Source of the DNA: Brachypodium distachyon
Lineage: Eukaryota; Streptophyta; Magnoliopsida; Poales; Poaceae
DNA: 64,000 nt
Reading direction: 5' to 3'
NCBI RefSeq assembly: GCF_000005505.3
Contig: NC_016131.3
Span: 8,019,501-8,083,500 of the forward strand
The notes under the pieces are model-generated. The model was not told the DNA's origin. It was given only the letters and a program-made list of their open reading frames with translations, and searched no databases. The position numbers and the translations under genes are program-made. Below are positions 12,601 through 24,977 of the stretch, piece by piece (position 1 is the first letter of the stretch; the number at the start of each line of letters is the position of its first letter).

Positions 12601-15600
12601 TTAAGGGGTTAATTTATAGGGAACCGGCCAACTATTTTTCTCAGCCTTGAGGACGCAATTAGTTGCGTCAAGACTTGTCCACTCGAAACCAGAAGCTATT
12701 TCTTCTTAGAATGCCCTTTCAGCTGTAACTGTTGGCATATTCTCAACTTCCAGTGGATCCCTACCACTGATCGCTCTATTTAATACTAAGATGAGCTGGA
12801 TCCTGTTTTGACAAACCTTTCTTCATGGAGATCGTCATTGCTTATTTGGTTCTACCTAGCACATTTTGGAGCTAGGAAACTCAAATATCATTATTACTCC
12901 TAGCATAGTCATAGAATCATCTCTTTAAGAGAAAGCTTAACCTGTTGTCTTTTAGACTTGAGGATGAGCCTAAGACAAGTCTCAGGAACTGGATTGCAAC
13001 TTTTCTCCAAATCTCCTACACTATGCTTGTTGTACACTACACGCCCCTCTTTCTTGTACATATCTCCTCTGAAAAAATACTCCCTCCGATCCATATTAAT
13101 TTGTCTCAAATTTGCCCAAATATGGATGTATCTACTAAAAAGCGTCTAGATACATGCAATATTTCGGCAATTAATATGGATCGGAGGGAGTACATTGTAT
13201 TGTTGGGGCCTCACCTTCAGTTTTTTGGTAAAAGAACTAGCTGTTTGAGTTGAACAATATATGTATTCGGACGAGACATTGCACGCTCATCCTTTAGGTG
13301 TAGAATGGATAGTGTGAACGTTTCCCATTTGACAACCCTTCAGTTTGTTTACGAAAGAACTTAATCAATAATTTGGAACAAAATTCTTATTCATCCTTTT
13401 AGGAAGATCAGTTATATGCTCTTGAATGTCTTTCTTCATCCTAGCATAGCTGAACTAATGTATTTGCAGGTCCAAGGGGTTATTCAGGACCGAAGTGGCC
13501 GAACTGTTGCCACACTCTTTGGGAAGTGGGATGAAAGCATGCACTATGTAATGGGTGATTGCTTTGGAAAAGGCAAGGGGTCTGAAAATTTCTCAGAGGC
13601 CCACTTGTTGTGGAAAAGGAGCAAACCACCTAAGTTTCCCACTCGATACAATTTCACTAGCTTTGCAATCACATTAAATGAGCTTACTGCTGGATTGAAG
13701 GTATGGGTATTAGCTTCATAGCAAGCTTCACGTTAGCATCATACTGATTGGTACATAGGCATACTCAAATCAGTGATTGACTGTGGAATTTGCCCAACCT
13801 ACCAAGCAGGAAAAGCTGCCACCAACTGACTCAAGATTGCGACCGGACCAGAGGTGTCTAGAGAATGGTGAATATGAAAGAGCAAATGCTGAGAAGTTGA
13901 GGCTCGAGCAGAGACAACGGCAGGTTAGTCTTATGAATTAACCCCTTCAATTCTTTATTCTAGTAAGGCATGCATTGCTTATACTTTAGTCACAATCGAT
14001 TTGACTATAGGCATAACAAACTTTTAGATTGGCTGATTTGCTTAATTCTGCATTCACCGAATCTATGATTGACGCTCTTGATTCTCTCATATATCCTGAT
14101 TCATTACTTCATATCAACTTATGTAGTTATTCTACAATTCATCATTGAACAAAATATGAGTACAAGGTTTGTGTGGCTATTGGATATACATGGACATGCT
14201 TGTGCCAGTGACTAAATCTTTCAATCCAACTGCTATTACAGGCAAAACAACAATTATAATTGTCATGTGGGACTGCTGTTATGCTCGGTGCCAAGGAAAC
14301 CGAGATACTTTTTTTCCAAAATAGTTTGATTACTTTTGAGTTTATTTCCATGTTGCTAGTCCGGGTAGTCCCACACGTCTTATCCTTAAGATTTTTAATC
14401 CAAGCCCTATATATATAAAGAGAGCTACAATTATAATTCAGTCTGGCAGGCACCATATCAACAGGAGATTAGACTCCAATGCAACCTTTAGCCGCCAGTG
14501 TGCGATCATGGCACCAGCAAAGTTGGAGGTTGTACGGCTTCGTCCCATAAGTCACCAACGAGTAGTTGACTACCACCTAATAAACATTGTAGGTGACAAT
14601 TATTGTAGAAACGTCCACTGAACCTCTGTACTAACTACTACTCCCTCCATTCCAAAACACAACTCATATAGATTTTTCTCATTTGTTCCAAAACACATCT
14701 CATTTTTCTTTTGGTACCCGCACCCGGCCAATAATTACTCACATCCATTTATTATTAATCCAATATGAGTGGTCAGGCACTAAAAATGAGAGCTGCCTTG
14801 GTCCAAGTGCACAAATTTATATGAGTTGTGTTTTGGAACGGAGGGAGTAGGAGCAATTGTGTAGAAATGACAACAAAGCACTCAGCTGCAAGTTATGAAT
14901 GGGATTACCAGCTCTGCCGGATTCACATGCTGCAAACACAAAACAACATACTCGTATGATATTTAAGAGGCCCTCTGACATTACAAATTATGAATGAGAT
15001 TAGCAATATTCCTGATTCACATGCTGCAAACACAGAACGACATACTTCCTCCGTCCAACAAAAGATGTCTCAAGTTTGTCAAAATTTGGATGTATCTAGA
15101 CATGACTTAGTGTGTAGATGCATTCAAATTTGATCAAAGTTGAGACATCCTTTGTTAGACGGAGGGAGTACGATATTCTTAAAAGGGTAGGAAATAAGCT
15201 TTCGACTTTCCCTGCCTATGTGCAGTGGTGGAGCCAGCAAGGGTTTTTGGGGACCGAGTGAGAAACAGTGCAACATTATTTCTAAGAGGGGCTTGACTAT
15301 AGCAATGCATTTTTTTTCCTTATATACAAAGTGCTAAATCATCACATATATATGCACATGCGAGATCATGTTGGGAGTCCTGGCCCATGCGAGACCCCCT
15401 CTACCATTATGCTTATGCCAAGTTGTGCACATATCTCTGGGCTCTTGAGTCCTGGTTGTGGCTGCTCCCTTGTTCACACAATGTTCTGTTCGATACTCTA
15501 CCATAAATCAGAAGCATCCACTTGGCAGTGATAGGACAGCTGCTGTTTTCTCCATGGTATATTACCATGTTCTGTAAGGCAATGCAGTTACAAGCGAACT

Positions 15601-16133
15601 AGTACCCGGTCAAAAAAAAAATACAACCGAACTAGTGGTAGACTGAGCCTTAGAGGTGAATCTGAACCATGAAAATTTAAGAAGATATCTATTGTCCGTC
15701 ACATTGAAAATTATTTTGGAGAAGACAGTCAGAAGACTGTATTGTATATATAAGCAGGAACTTGACGAACAACTGCAGTTGTATAATGCATAATTCTGGA
15801 CAATGTTTTTTAGAAAAATTTGACAAGCACAATTTCTTAACTTGCCACCATAATCTGCTTCCTTCAATATTTGGAATTGAGTAGCTGCAATTTCGTAAAT
15901 AGTTGTTCATCATGCTTGACTAATTCGTCATGAATCATGGCACTACACCAACTGTGCTGCAGGCACGGAAGATGCAGGAGAGTGGGTGGAAACCTCGGTG
16001 GTTTGCTAAGGATAAAGGTACGGACACATACCGTTACGTTGGTGGATACTGGGAATCCAGAGAAAATAGCTGCTGGGACGGCTGCCCTGACATCTTCGGA
16101 CAACTTCCTAACGATCTAATGATAACTGACTAG
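6631..16133 (+). CDS. ORP: Oxysterol-binding protein-related protein (ORP1C/1D type), ten exons
   Basis: A lipid-transfer protein expected at membrane contact sites. Exons by GT-AG sites and unbroken frame: 6631-7170, 7253-7618, 9017-9116, 9770-10242, 10836-10991, 11453-11620, 11689-11829, 13470-13700, 13810-13923 and 15963-16133, giving about 819 residues, close to the usual length of plant ORP1 proteins. The N-terminus is Ala/Pro/Ser-rich. A PH domain spans about residues 95-220 ([13 protein letters not shown] through the closing Trp in AAWLEALR), split by intron 1. A Gln/Leu-rich coiled coil follows (about 250-320), then an acidic Ser-rich linker. The ORD lipid-binding domain starts near residue 440 ([16 protein letters not shown]). 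The ORP signature is at residues 544-550, EKVSHHP, followed by Met where many members have Pro. The end [10 protein letters not shown]...[12 protein letters not shown] is typical of the family. Introns 2, 4, 7 and 9 are long, and introns 7 and 9 host MITEs or a LINE piece. Exon joins are inferred from sequence only. Confidence 0.93.
12660..13065 (+). mobile_element. LINE 3' fragment inside ORP intron 7
   Basis: The plus strand reads [17 protein letters not shown], the zinc-binding region that follows reverse transcriptase in plant LINEs. Further on is a Leu/Phe-rich tail with [15 protein letters not shown], again typical of LINE ORF2 ends. Several stop codons and small frame changes interrupt it, so it is dead. 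It lies in sense orientation in the intron and directly precedes a Stowaway MITE. Recognition is by motif memory. Confidence 0.6.
13080..13190. mobile_element. Stowaway MITE in ORP intron 7
   Basis: A 111-bp hairpin beginning CTCCCTCCGATCCATATTAA and ending with its complement, flanked on both sides by TA (13078-13079 and 13191-13192), the Stowaway (Tc1/mariner) target duplication. It inserted right after the LINE fragment. Confidence 0.9.
14641..14847. mobile_element. Stowaway MITE in ORP intron 9
   Basis: A 207-bp element with ends CTCCCTCCATTCCAAAACAC and its near complement GTGTTTTGGAACGGAGGGAG, flanked by TA. It is longer and of a different subfamily from the roughly 110-bp copies elsewhere, with a second internal copy of the CCAAAACACA(A/T)CTCAT motif. 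Confidence 0.88.
15045..15168. mobile_element. Stowaway MITE in ORP intron 9
   Basis: A 124-bp hairpin from CTTCCTCCGTCCAACAAAAG to its complement CTTTGTTAGACGGAGGGAG, flanked by TA. It is the second MITE in this intron. Confidence 0.9.
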
Positions 16134-16560
16134 GTTCAAGTAGGTTACAGGTCTTCTCCTTCTCTGCTTTTTTCTTCTTTTGGCATCCGTTGGTTCCATA
16201 CTTTTAGAGGTTTATATTATACTAGAGCAATTAAATGCCTTTTGGCCTGCAAGCAAAGGCTCCCTTCAAGGTACATTGTTTTGTGGTACATAATAAGAGT
16301 GTTTCGGCCAAATGTCACTCTGATTCAATGTTTTCTTGTGAGGGTTTCATTCTCACAAGTTTAGAGTGGTGTTATATAGGCAATTTATGTATATTGGATA
16401 TGTAACACGCGTTGAAGCGCCAAAAAGTATTAAAGCAAGCATCATAATGGTATTGCCCTAAAATCAGTGTATGCCTATCAGTCTCGCAGCGAGATTGAGT
16501 TTACATTTGCTTGGAATTTGATTAAAAAATAATCGAACTGGCTGTCTAACAGGTTGATTC
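16134..16560 (+). other. Probable 3' UTR of the ORP gene and downstream DNA
   Basis: DNA directly after the ORP stop codon. It is AT-rich and without an open frame of interest; the transcript end should lie here, but no strong AATAAA signal is visible. Confidence 0.35.
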
Positions 16561-16589
16561 GGTAAGTTTGTTGCCTTGCGATTCTGGTT

Positions 16590-17580
16590 TCGTTTTCCCC
16601 AAGTTCGGGACCTTGTCTGCGGAGCGGACGAAAAATGATTCAACACAGAACTCAAAAGAGAACGGAAATCTTAACCAAGTCTTCACTTCTTTGAAAAGTT
16701 CACAGGCATGGACGAGTCTTCATGACATGCTAAGAGTGGCATCCAGTTTGGGATGTAGTCTGGAAGCTGAATGTGCCGTCAAAGATCTTGTGGAAAATTT
16801 TACAGGGCGCTATTCCTTGTAGTGCGGTTCTTAAAAATCACCATATGAAAGTACCGGCTGAATGTCCCCTGTCTGGTCAGGATCGGAAGATCTTGCTCAT
16901 CTCTTCTTTCAGTGCAGGCGTGCAACTCTGGGTATTGACGAAGCTATTCAGGACGCTAGTCTTGCTGACCGTGTCGGACCGGTGATTCTAGAATTCTTGC
17001 TCTGATCATCGATCCCCAAGGAGGGTTTCCGAGAAGTTCTCTTGCTCATTCTTTTTGAACAACCACCACAGAGCTGGGAGACATCCGCCATAGCGGCCGA
17101 AGAGCTTGCCGCGGTCATAGAGGCTCCATGCTAGCATGCTCTTCTGCCGCTGGACGGCGCACCCGCCGCAGGGGGCCTCCGGTTGCTACGTAGTCGCTTC
17201 AACGCTGCACACAGCCGGTCATTCCTCTGGAGGTCGATGCTGCATCCCTCGACGGCTGAAATTGTGGTGCCTGATGGATCCCAAAACATGATCTTGACAA
17301 TCTTTCTTTGCTCCCTTTCGTTTTCGAGGATTTTTATCTTTAAAACCCAATGGTCTACCACCGGATGTAGTTATAGCATTATCTTGCGTGAAGTTGTCAT
17401 CCGCAATAAGGATTTTCTAGATGTATCTTTTGTTCATGAGATCAGGATGTCTAATACCGGTGCTCATAGTCTAGCTAAGATAACTCTTTCTCTTCACCTG
17501 GCCGGTTTTCTTGGCTAGTTAAGCCGATGCTTGTATTTCTATTTCAATTAATGAATAAAGGCAGTGTGTTTCACTAAAAA
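16590..17580 (+). mobile_element. Degraded LINE 3' end (zinc-binding and RNase H-like regions)
   Basis: A frame around 16745-16870 reads EWHPVWDVVWKLNVPSKILW, then KILQGAIPCSAVL and AECPLS, the region between reverse transcriptase and the CxxC...H zinc-binding motif of plant LINEs. About 17405-17515 reads SFVHEIRMSNTGAHSLAK, the closing part of the RNase H-like domain found in many grass LINEs. Frame changes and stops separate these parts. The copy ends with CACTAAAAAAATTGG near 17580, like a short poly(A). It is truncated at its 5' end, as usual for LINE insertions, and in the same orientation as the ORP gene upstream. Confidence 0.7.
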
Positions 17581-17584
17581 AATT

Positions 17585-18349
17585 GGATACTCCGATTGAA
17601 GTTGTCCCATTTGTAGGAATATTCCTTCCGGATCCTGAATATTTCTCACAAAATAGCGACGCTAAACCATGCCAACTTCCTAGCGTGTAGCACGTTATTT
17701 TTTTTGTTGGACACAAATGAAACTTGTCGGAGCAAAATTATTTTATGCTTTGTTGTTGGCTTGTTGCCACCGTGGATTGTAGATGTTTAGGCTTAGTCCT
17801 TTAATCTTGACCATGTTTATGAATTTATGCCCCGTCCGCGTTTATGTCAGGGATTTGGTCTCGCTAACTGTTGGAAAACTATTTTAGTACATGGTTATAC
17901 ATTTATTAATCATAGATGAGTTCTTAGCTGCTGAAAGCCCTTTTTTTTAGCTATAGCTAACTTTTTTTCTTCGCAAAATGCAATTTGAAGTAGTGCATAC
18001 TATAGCATGCTATAGTATCTAAAGGAGGCCGCCACTAATCCGTTAGCATGCTATTTTAAACTTGCCCCCACAAAACAAACGTCCCCTGATTTTTCTGACT
18101 CTTTCTCTCAAACTGCTACTACCGTCATTTACTATTGGGATATATTGACCACCGGTACAAATTTACGTGTGCTTAGGATATACTCACCCTCTTCGCTTGG
18201 ATAATTCATATAAATTGATGCACTTCAGCCAACTCAAGCTCTTGTTTTTTCCATTAGGTTAGAACTAAATGAGTGTGAGCGGTTACTGACAGTAAAAGAG
18301 CCAACAAGAAAGAGAGTACCATAGACGGCTCGGAGACAATTGAAGGTAC
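17585..18349. other. Intergenic stretch, nothing recognised
   Basis: AT-rich DNA between the LINE fragment and a Harbinger-type MITE. No open frame, RNA or repeat that I can name. Confidence 0.4.
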
Positions 18350-18352
18350 TTA

Positions 18353-18639
18353 GGGCCACGCCAGAAGGGAGACCCATTTTGTGTCCGTTTTGGACTCCTT
18401 ATGGTTCGTTGTCCGTTTTGGATCTGTTACTGCTCCTAACGAGGCCATCCATTATGTCTGCTTTATTGGTCATAAACATGCGGGATAGGAAGAAAAAATG
18501 AGCAAAAAGAGGACGAGGGCACTGCAAAAGATGGTGTTCGGCCCGACCCAAACCTGAAGCAAATATGGATCGAAAATGGGTTGCGGCGAAAAAAAAAAGA
18601 CTCAAACGGACCAAACGGGTTCCCCAGCTGGAGTTGCCC
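18353..18639. mobile_element. Harbinger/Tourist-like MITE
   Basis: A 287-bp element with ends GGGCCACGCCAG and CTGGAGTTGCCC (reverse complement GGGCAACTCCAG), flanked by TTA at 18350-18352 and 18640-18642. The TTA duplication is that of PIF/Harbinger elements. The interior has paired TCCGTTTTGG and AAACGGACCAAA stretches. Confidence 0.65.
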
Positions 18640-18642
18640 TTA

Positions 18643-19820
18643 AAACATCTCGATCGGATATTATCCTGCAATACATCGATCGAGGACGTGGCACGCAATG
18701 ACCATTTTCTTTACGAGGTGGAAATTAACTGTGTGTACAACTGTACATCCTATCCCTGATCAGAACCTGGCATCCTGATAGGATGGAAAAAGAAACTTCT
18801 TTGCCCGTTCCAGGCTGCCATGGGCCTCCATGACCAGCTGCCGGCACGATTCGGCGATCTACATGCTCACATGCACAGCACAGGGCTCGAGGACGGAGAC
18901 CAAGGATGACACAAGGGCGGCAAGGCAACTCCGAGAAGGCAGCCGGCGCTCGCATTTGATGATCGTGTGTGTATATGTCTCTGACACGGCATGCATATCC
19001 GCGGCACGCTCGAAACAGTTGCGCGGCAGCGTATTTGCCGATGTGAAAGGGCGTTTGCCTTTGCCTTGCCCAGGCAATGCCCATCTGGTCCGATGCCAAT
19101 TCTGACCCTCAGAACGACTGAACCTGTGAAGCACTCCTGTGTGGAAGACAGAGTGAGCATCTTATCATATAGTAGTTGTAGCTCCACAGACCACGGAGTT
19201 AATAGCAGCTGCAAACTCGTTCGGATCGGTTTAGCCAGATGGAGTAAAGAGGCATGGAAAAACCGCTGCACTGCCGACACTGCCTAGACCTGTCGGTCAA
19301 TCAGGCAACCAACAAAAGTGGAGATCGGAATTCAGAAACGTCAGGTTTCAGTTAGTAATTATTCAGGTACGGGCCTGGCTATCGGATTGTGATTCAGATC
19401 ATATGACTTAAGTACAATATTAAATAAGTATACGATATGAAAAAATATATACCATGATATATTTAATAAAACTAATATAAAGAGATGTTGATAGGTATTT
19501 TTTTATAAACTTTGCAAATTTGAATTAGGACAAAACTAAGACATCTTATATTTAGAAACATAGGTAGTATCATATTAAAAAAATGTAGTTTGGAATTTCA
19601 TGTTTGTACTATTTACCATCTCATTTGTCTTTTTTGTTTCTTGAGCTGTGAATCAAACTTTGTCTGAATTGTATGGGTTTAGTCGACACATGTTGTATGA
19701 ATATTGTCAAGAAAAAATTGTTATTTTTTTAGAAAAAACTTGGAAGGCAGATAAGGGACCTAGTGCACTAGCGACTCAAAGACGTCTTTACAATTGGAAT
19801 TTAAACAAACTGAACGCTTA
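18643..19820. other. Intergenic stretch, no supported gene
   Basis: Open frames on both strands around 18725-19290 (up to 137 codons) overlap each other and match no family. Positions 19485-19570 contain part of a decayed Stowaway-like sequence (AAAACTAAGACATCTTATAT). Confidence 0.4.
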
Positions 19821-19822
19821 TA

Positions 19823-19904
19823 CTCCCTCTGATCCAACAAAAAATGTCCCAACTTTGATTAAATTTTAACAAACTTAAAATATCTTTTGTTGGATCGGAG
19901 GGAG
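19823..19904. mobile_element. Short Stowaway MITE
   Basis: An 82-bp near-perfect hairpin, CTCCCTCTGATCCAACAAAA to its complement, flanked by TA. Its arms make up nearly the whole element. Confidence 0.9.
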
Positions 19905-19906
19905 TA

Positions 19907-21750
19907 TTATTTGTCTTGTGTGACAAATGGGCCTTTTGCCATCTTGCACCAGGGCCCTTTCGTGTCAGGCCGGCCCTGTGGCGGCTTGCTGCCTGGACAA
20001 GCCTCTTGGTTACCACCGCTCCTGCCATGGGCGTGCGAGCGGCGTGTGTAGTATGGGGGCCGGCAGAAACAGCTAGCCTAAGCAAGGCCAGGAGGCTGGT
20101 GTGTCCCCACCCCCGGATGGGCCTACGGCCTTGTGTCGTCAACACTCTTTTAAAGCTCCTAAGATACGTCCCTTTCGTCAAATGAGGCAGTGTCTCCCCC
20201 ATACTTGCATTGCACTAAATATAAAAGTGCAACGAGAAAGGGAAAGGGAGAATGAATGAACACTGTATGCATGCATGAGAGAGTCAGAGAGCTACTACAC
20301 TCTACAGTACAGGTGGTCCTCGTTGCACTCCAGGAATCGGGACCTCCTGCCCGTTATCTCATCTGTTCCCGTAATAATACTTCTATTTTTTGTAAATGAA
20401 ACATATCTGTTCCACTCGACTGTGCAGTGTGCACGCAACTGAAAATAAAAAAGGAAAAACCGATCGCAATATATCATCGGCCAGATTCCGACAGCAATCT
20501 GAACCACATCAGCGGCGATAGATCGATCCATATTGATGCCGCGCGCTCCGTATCGCCATGACACATGACTGACAGGAAACGGCGCAGGCTTGCGCAGAGA
20601 GGGGCAAACTGACGTCGCGTGTAGGAAAGAACTTGCGCGGCTGCATGCCACAGGCCCACAGCTAGCTACGATGCTACATAGAAGAAGGGTTTGGACCCTT
20701 GCCTACATCTAATCTAGGCCTGTGCTGTGCCAGTGTGCCACTGGCCAGCTAGCTAGCGTATAGCAGCTGCACAGTAGTATGGTACTACCGGACAACTGGT
20801 AGCCATGAGTAGCTACTGGAGTATAGCTTGGTAGTAGAACGGTACGCATATGCAACGGGTAGGTCGCTACGTTTTTATGGCACAAAGAAAGGCTCCGGCC
20901 AAAGTCCAAAAAGAGCTCCATGTAGGCACAAGATCATCAAAGAGAGGCTGCCTGCAAAGGTAAAGCTGGTGTGCCTATGCATTGCATGGGAGGGGGAGGA
21001 GGAATAGAGAAGCATGCATGCAGGTTGCCACCATGTTGGAAGTAGTATATGTGCATCCATGTGGGCAGCACAACGAATTGAATGGCCTTTGCTCGAGCAG
21101 TGCTGCTGCAGGCTTAGCTTGGAGCATCAGGTGCTGCATCACGGCTCAAGGTGTGGATCACAACAGGTAGGGTAAAGTGTGTTAAAGATTCTTGGTGGTC
21201 AAAAAGGGCAAAGGTTAGGGAGGGTGCCTCTTATTAATGCATTCGGGTTACTCCTACCACTAGCATCTTTGACCCATGCCGCCAAAGCTGATCAGGGTTC
21301 TGGATGCAAGGGTGGCTCTGAAGAAAGATGGCTGTAAATCAGTGCGTACAGGTGGGTATGAGGGAAATGTTTACTGCAGGGGCAAGAAGATGCTCTGATC
21401 GATGTATCAGCTCAAATCATGTGGTTACCGTAGCTGATGGACCTAGCTACCTGCTGGGTTTCATACTTTGCATTTCAGCTGCAGGAAATGATCAGGGCAG
21501 AGGAACTCACCTTCCCAGGCGGCATTGATGCATGGATTCTGAATATAATTTGGGTACGTAATGTGTCATTTTAGATTGTTGCATTTTCAGATAGCACATC
21601 CTAGGTATAATCAATAAAGGATGTTCCATATAATAATCTGACAGCATATCTTAATTCTTTGTTTTTCTTCGCTCTAACTAAACCATGTAAAAAAAAGATC
21701 AAAATAATGCGGGGGCTGTACGTGCTGAGGAGTGCACGGGCTACACGGCG
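19907..21750. other. Intergenic stretch, nothing recognised
   Basis: GC-moderate DNA with scattered CATGCATG and TAGCTAGC runs. I looked for conserved plant microRNA sequences and found none. Open frames are short and unsupported. Confidence 0.4.
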
Positions 21751-21863
21751 CTCCCTCCGTTTAATAATTCTTGTCGAAATATTACATGTATCTAGACGTT
21801 TTTTAAAAATAAATACATTCATATATGGGACAATTTGAGACGAGAATTTTGAAACGGAGTGAG
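21751..21863. mobile_element. Stowaway MITE
   Basis: A 113-bp hairpin from CTCCCTCCGTTTAATAATTC to GAATTTTGAAACGGAGTGAG. TA follows it; the left flank is CG, so the duplication has decayed or the border differs by a base or two. It belongs to the common AATTCTTGTC subfamily of this window. Confidence 0.85.
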
Positions 21864-21943
21864 TACTTCATAGGCTCATGACGTACTCCTTGTTTTCTTG
21901 CACTCTAACTAAAAACCCGACCTTATTTAAAAAAAAACACTAA

Positions 21944-22246
21944 GGCTCGGTTTGGCGGTTGCTGAACTGTGCTGCGCTGAACATATTTTATAATCTGTTA
22001 TGAAAAAATACACATAAATATAGAAAAAAAAATTGGTTAGCCAAACACGAATGGTGAAAAAAGGGATTTTTTTTGACGAAAAATCACGGCATGCTCTTTA
22101 TATATCAAAGGAGGACGACCGAGGTCAACCTTGGGAGAAAAATACAGAGTTCAAAAAAACAGAAACTGAAGCAAAAGAAAAGAGAAACAGAAAAATCGAG
22201 TTTCGAACAGAAAAAAAAATGATGATAATCCATGCCAAACGGAGCC
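21944..22246. mobile_element. Tourist/Harbinger-like MITE
   Basis: A 303-bp element with ends GGCTCGGTTTGGC and GCCAAACGGAGCC (complementary apart from one base), flanked by TAA at 21941-21943 and 22247-22249. Both the GGCT..GTTTGGC end and the TAA duplication are characteristic of Tourist elements. An internal GTTAGCCAAACACG near 22036 looks like another end, so one element may be nested in another. Confidence 0.8.
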
Positions 22247-22249
22247 TAA

Positions 22250-23092
22250 TAACCCAACCCATGAATGTTGGGTTTCTGTTGCATCGAAATCATGCGGGCG
22301 ATGTACGTGCTGAGTGGTGCTCGGCGTATCATGCATATAGCACAGCTGAGCTCTGAAATTTTAACAATTTATTCATACTAAATTTATACGTATACATATA
22401 TAAATTGTACTCATACTAGTGTAACGCGCAACCGAGGAGCTCGTGCTCGTGCATGGACAGATCTGGCAATTGCAGTAATCACACGAAGCACGTACTAAGC
22501 AGTGCCAGAGCGTCCGCGCCCATGCATGTCCTCCCATGTCTATTAAAGCTTCACGTGAGCTTCTGCATGCATGCTCGATCCCTGCAACGGCAATGCAATG
22601 GACGCATGCATCGTGGAAAACTGGACTGTTTGAAGCATACATATTCCGGTGATACATAATATGCATGAGCGCACGACACGGTCACTGCGCAAAGAAAAGA
22701 GTATGTGTATACGTTAAAGTTCGTAAGGAAGTCTGCAAGCGTGTGTGTCAGACCCATGCGTGGTGTATAACCAATTTCCACCTTGCTTCATTGAGCCGGC
22801 CGCTAAACGGCCGGTATGGCCGGCGTGTACGTACCGCTGCGCGCTTGATCTGCGGCGCGTCCGTGATCACTCATCACTACTCCAATTTTCAAGTTTTTAC
22901 GCCGTCTCCGTAGTACTGCTGCTATCGGCGGCCATGGCCGGAGAGAGTGCCACGGATAAAGTGCACCAAGATTGAAGAGAGAAGAACAGGACCTGCGTGA
23001 CACATTTGGTGCCGCCCGGGCCCCGGCCGGAGGACATGCATCCATATATCCATGCGATCGATCAATGCGCACGCCGCCGTACGTGTCCAGTG
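22250..23092. other. Intergenic stretch, nothing recognised
   Basis: Contains repeated GCATGCATG motifs and short overlapping open frames on both strands, none with a recognisable product. Confidence 0.4.
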
Positions 23093-23173
23093 CTTCCTCC
23101 GTTTCTGCTCGGACTTGTCGTTTTAATGCAAATTTACACTAAAATCACGACAAGTATTTAGGAACAGAGGGAG
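23093..23173. mobile_element. Short Stowaway-like MITE
   Basis: An 81-bp hairpin with ends CTTCCTCCGTTTCTG and AGGAACAGAGGGAG, arms containing ACTTGTCG and CGACAAGT. TA follows on the right; the left TA is not clear. Confidence 0.7.
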
Positions 23174-24977
23174 TAATGGACGCCGCGCTTGCTACCTTCC
23201 GATGCGTATTTCGTGTGCACCGCCTGTAATTAATCGTCGATGTAACGGGAACCAGGCATGAGAATTGAGAATAAGTTCATTTTTTTGCGAGAAGCTGACT
23301 GGATTAACTAACTGAATGCTAAACATAGTCCTAACCTTTTCTGGCAGGCTAATGAAACCGTGAACCGACTCCGGATCGAGAGGAAAATGTTGCTGATGGC
23401 GGTCATCAGCCAGGACGAAAGCTGCGCCGACCCCACATGGGCCCACGTTTCCATGACCCCCGGGGCGGCACAACCGGCCGTATCGCGCTCGCCGCAGGGA
23501 ATCCCTCCCCGTCTCCTTTCCTTTCTATGGAGTCGCAAAAGGCACTCTCCACCGGTCACCCACCCACCGGTCACAACTCACAAGCGCTTCAACAGATTTA
23601 TACGACTCCCTCTACAAATCCCAGAAACTGGCGTCCAAATCCTAGTAATAGAACCTACTCCCATGCTGACCGCGGTGCGGGTCTACGATCTCCTGACCAA
23701 AGCAAACACAATATTATTTCCCCCGGTATGGCCTGGGATTTGCAGAGATCTCACTTTTGCATTTGCAGACACCAGCAGCAGATACGAGCCGGCGGAAAAT
23801 CAACATATTAAAACGTACCCTACGGCATTACTATCGATAATACTACTATTAATGTAGTGTAGCATCAAACCTCGCGCGGCTAGAGAAAACAAGCATTTGA
23901 AATAGATACACTACCGATGTAACCGAATCGTTTGTTTGCTGACCAGGGATCGGGCGACACCGTCCACGAGGAACCCGGGGGATAACAAGAAACAAATTGC
24001 AGGCTTCTGCCTGTAAAACAGCGCCGTGCAAAGGGTTTTGCTGACTTGGTGGGCTGGCATGGCATTAGCGAGGAGGCATGGAGTAGTACGGAGTATGTTA
24101 AGAGTGGAGATGAGCATACGTGTCTGTAGGGCCGTACGGGAAAGGCTTTGGGCTCTGACATGGACTTTGACCTGGCTTGTCTGCCTAGGTACGATGGATG
24201 TGAACAGCAGGATATGGACACAATTGTTGGTACGGCGTACAAAATGGATACCACAGGGAAAGTGTTTGGACGTTGCAATGCACGCAAAGGAGGATGGAAG
24301 TAACTGGAAAGATGTTTAAATACGTTCCATTCCTAATGCCTGCACAGATGCTTTCAAATTTAATCAAAACTAAGACATCTTTTATTGGACAGATGGAGTA
24401 TGAAATGCTGGTAGCGTGGCAACGGCATGTGAAGAACAAACCTTCGTTTCTTGCACCACAGGCCAAGCCCTGATATCCTCACGGCCAAGTGGCACACACC
24501 AACAGGTTTGGTTTGCGAAGCCAAAGAGTAAGGAGGCATGGAGAGATACGTAAATGGCTTTGGCTCCCGGGATCAAGCCGGGATTAAAAAAATCATAGAT
24601 GGAAACCAACAGGTTTTATTTGGGCAAAAAAATCATATTGATAAGTTTCAAAATATCCTGATTATTACAGCTACAACTTTGCGTGAAGAAGATCACAAAG
24701 TTCACAATATATTGTCCTTCATACATTTCCCGGTACTTTAATAAATAAAAACTCTACGTACGGACCGCGAAGCAGTTGCTGCGCCTGTGCATGACTCGAG
24801 ACGCCCATACAGCAGGACTAACGATCTCCCTGTGATCCCATGCGATCCACAATCGGTGTGGCTGATCCAATAATCTTTGAATGGAATAAGCAGTGGATAC
24901 CGATAAAGAGATTCCAAGTTTGGGCATTATAGGAATGAAAAGGATAGAGAAGATCACCATTCCAATCTAACCATCTG
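23174..24977. other. Intergenic stretch, no supported gene
   Basis: Several open frames of 90-165 codons around 23300-23860 overlap in different frames and match nothing. A decayed Stowaway-like piece lies about 24325-24398 (ACTAAGACATCTTTTATTGG then GGAGTA). Confidence 0.4.

Noticed and set aside
20280..21530. Possible microRNA gene
   Set aside because: Checked by eye for common conserved plant microRNAs and found no matching mature sequence or clear long stem.
23360..23857. 165-codon plus-strand frame
   Set aside because: No family match; another frame of similar length overlaps it.
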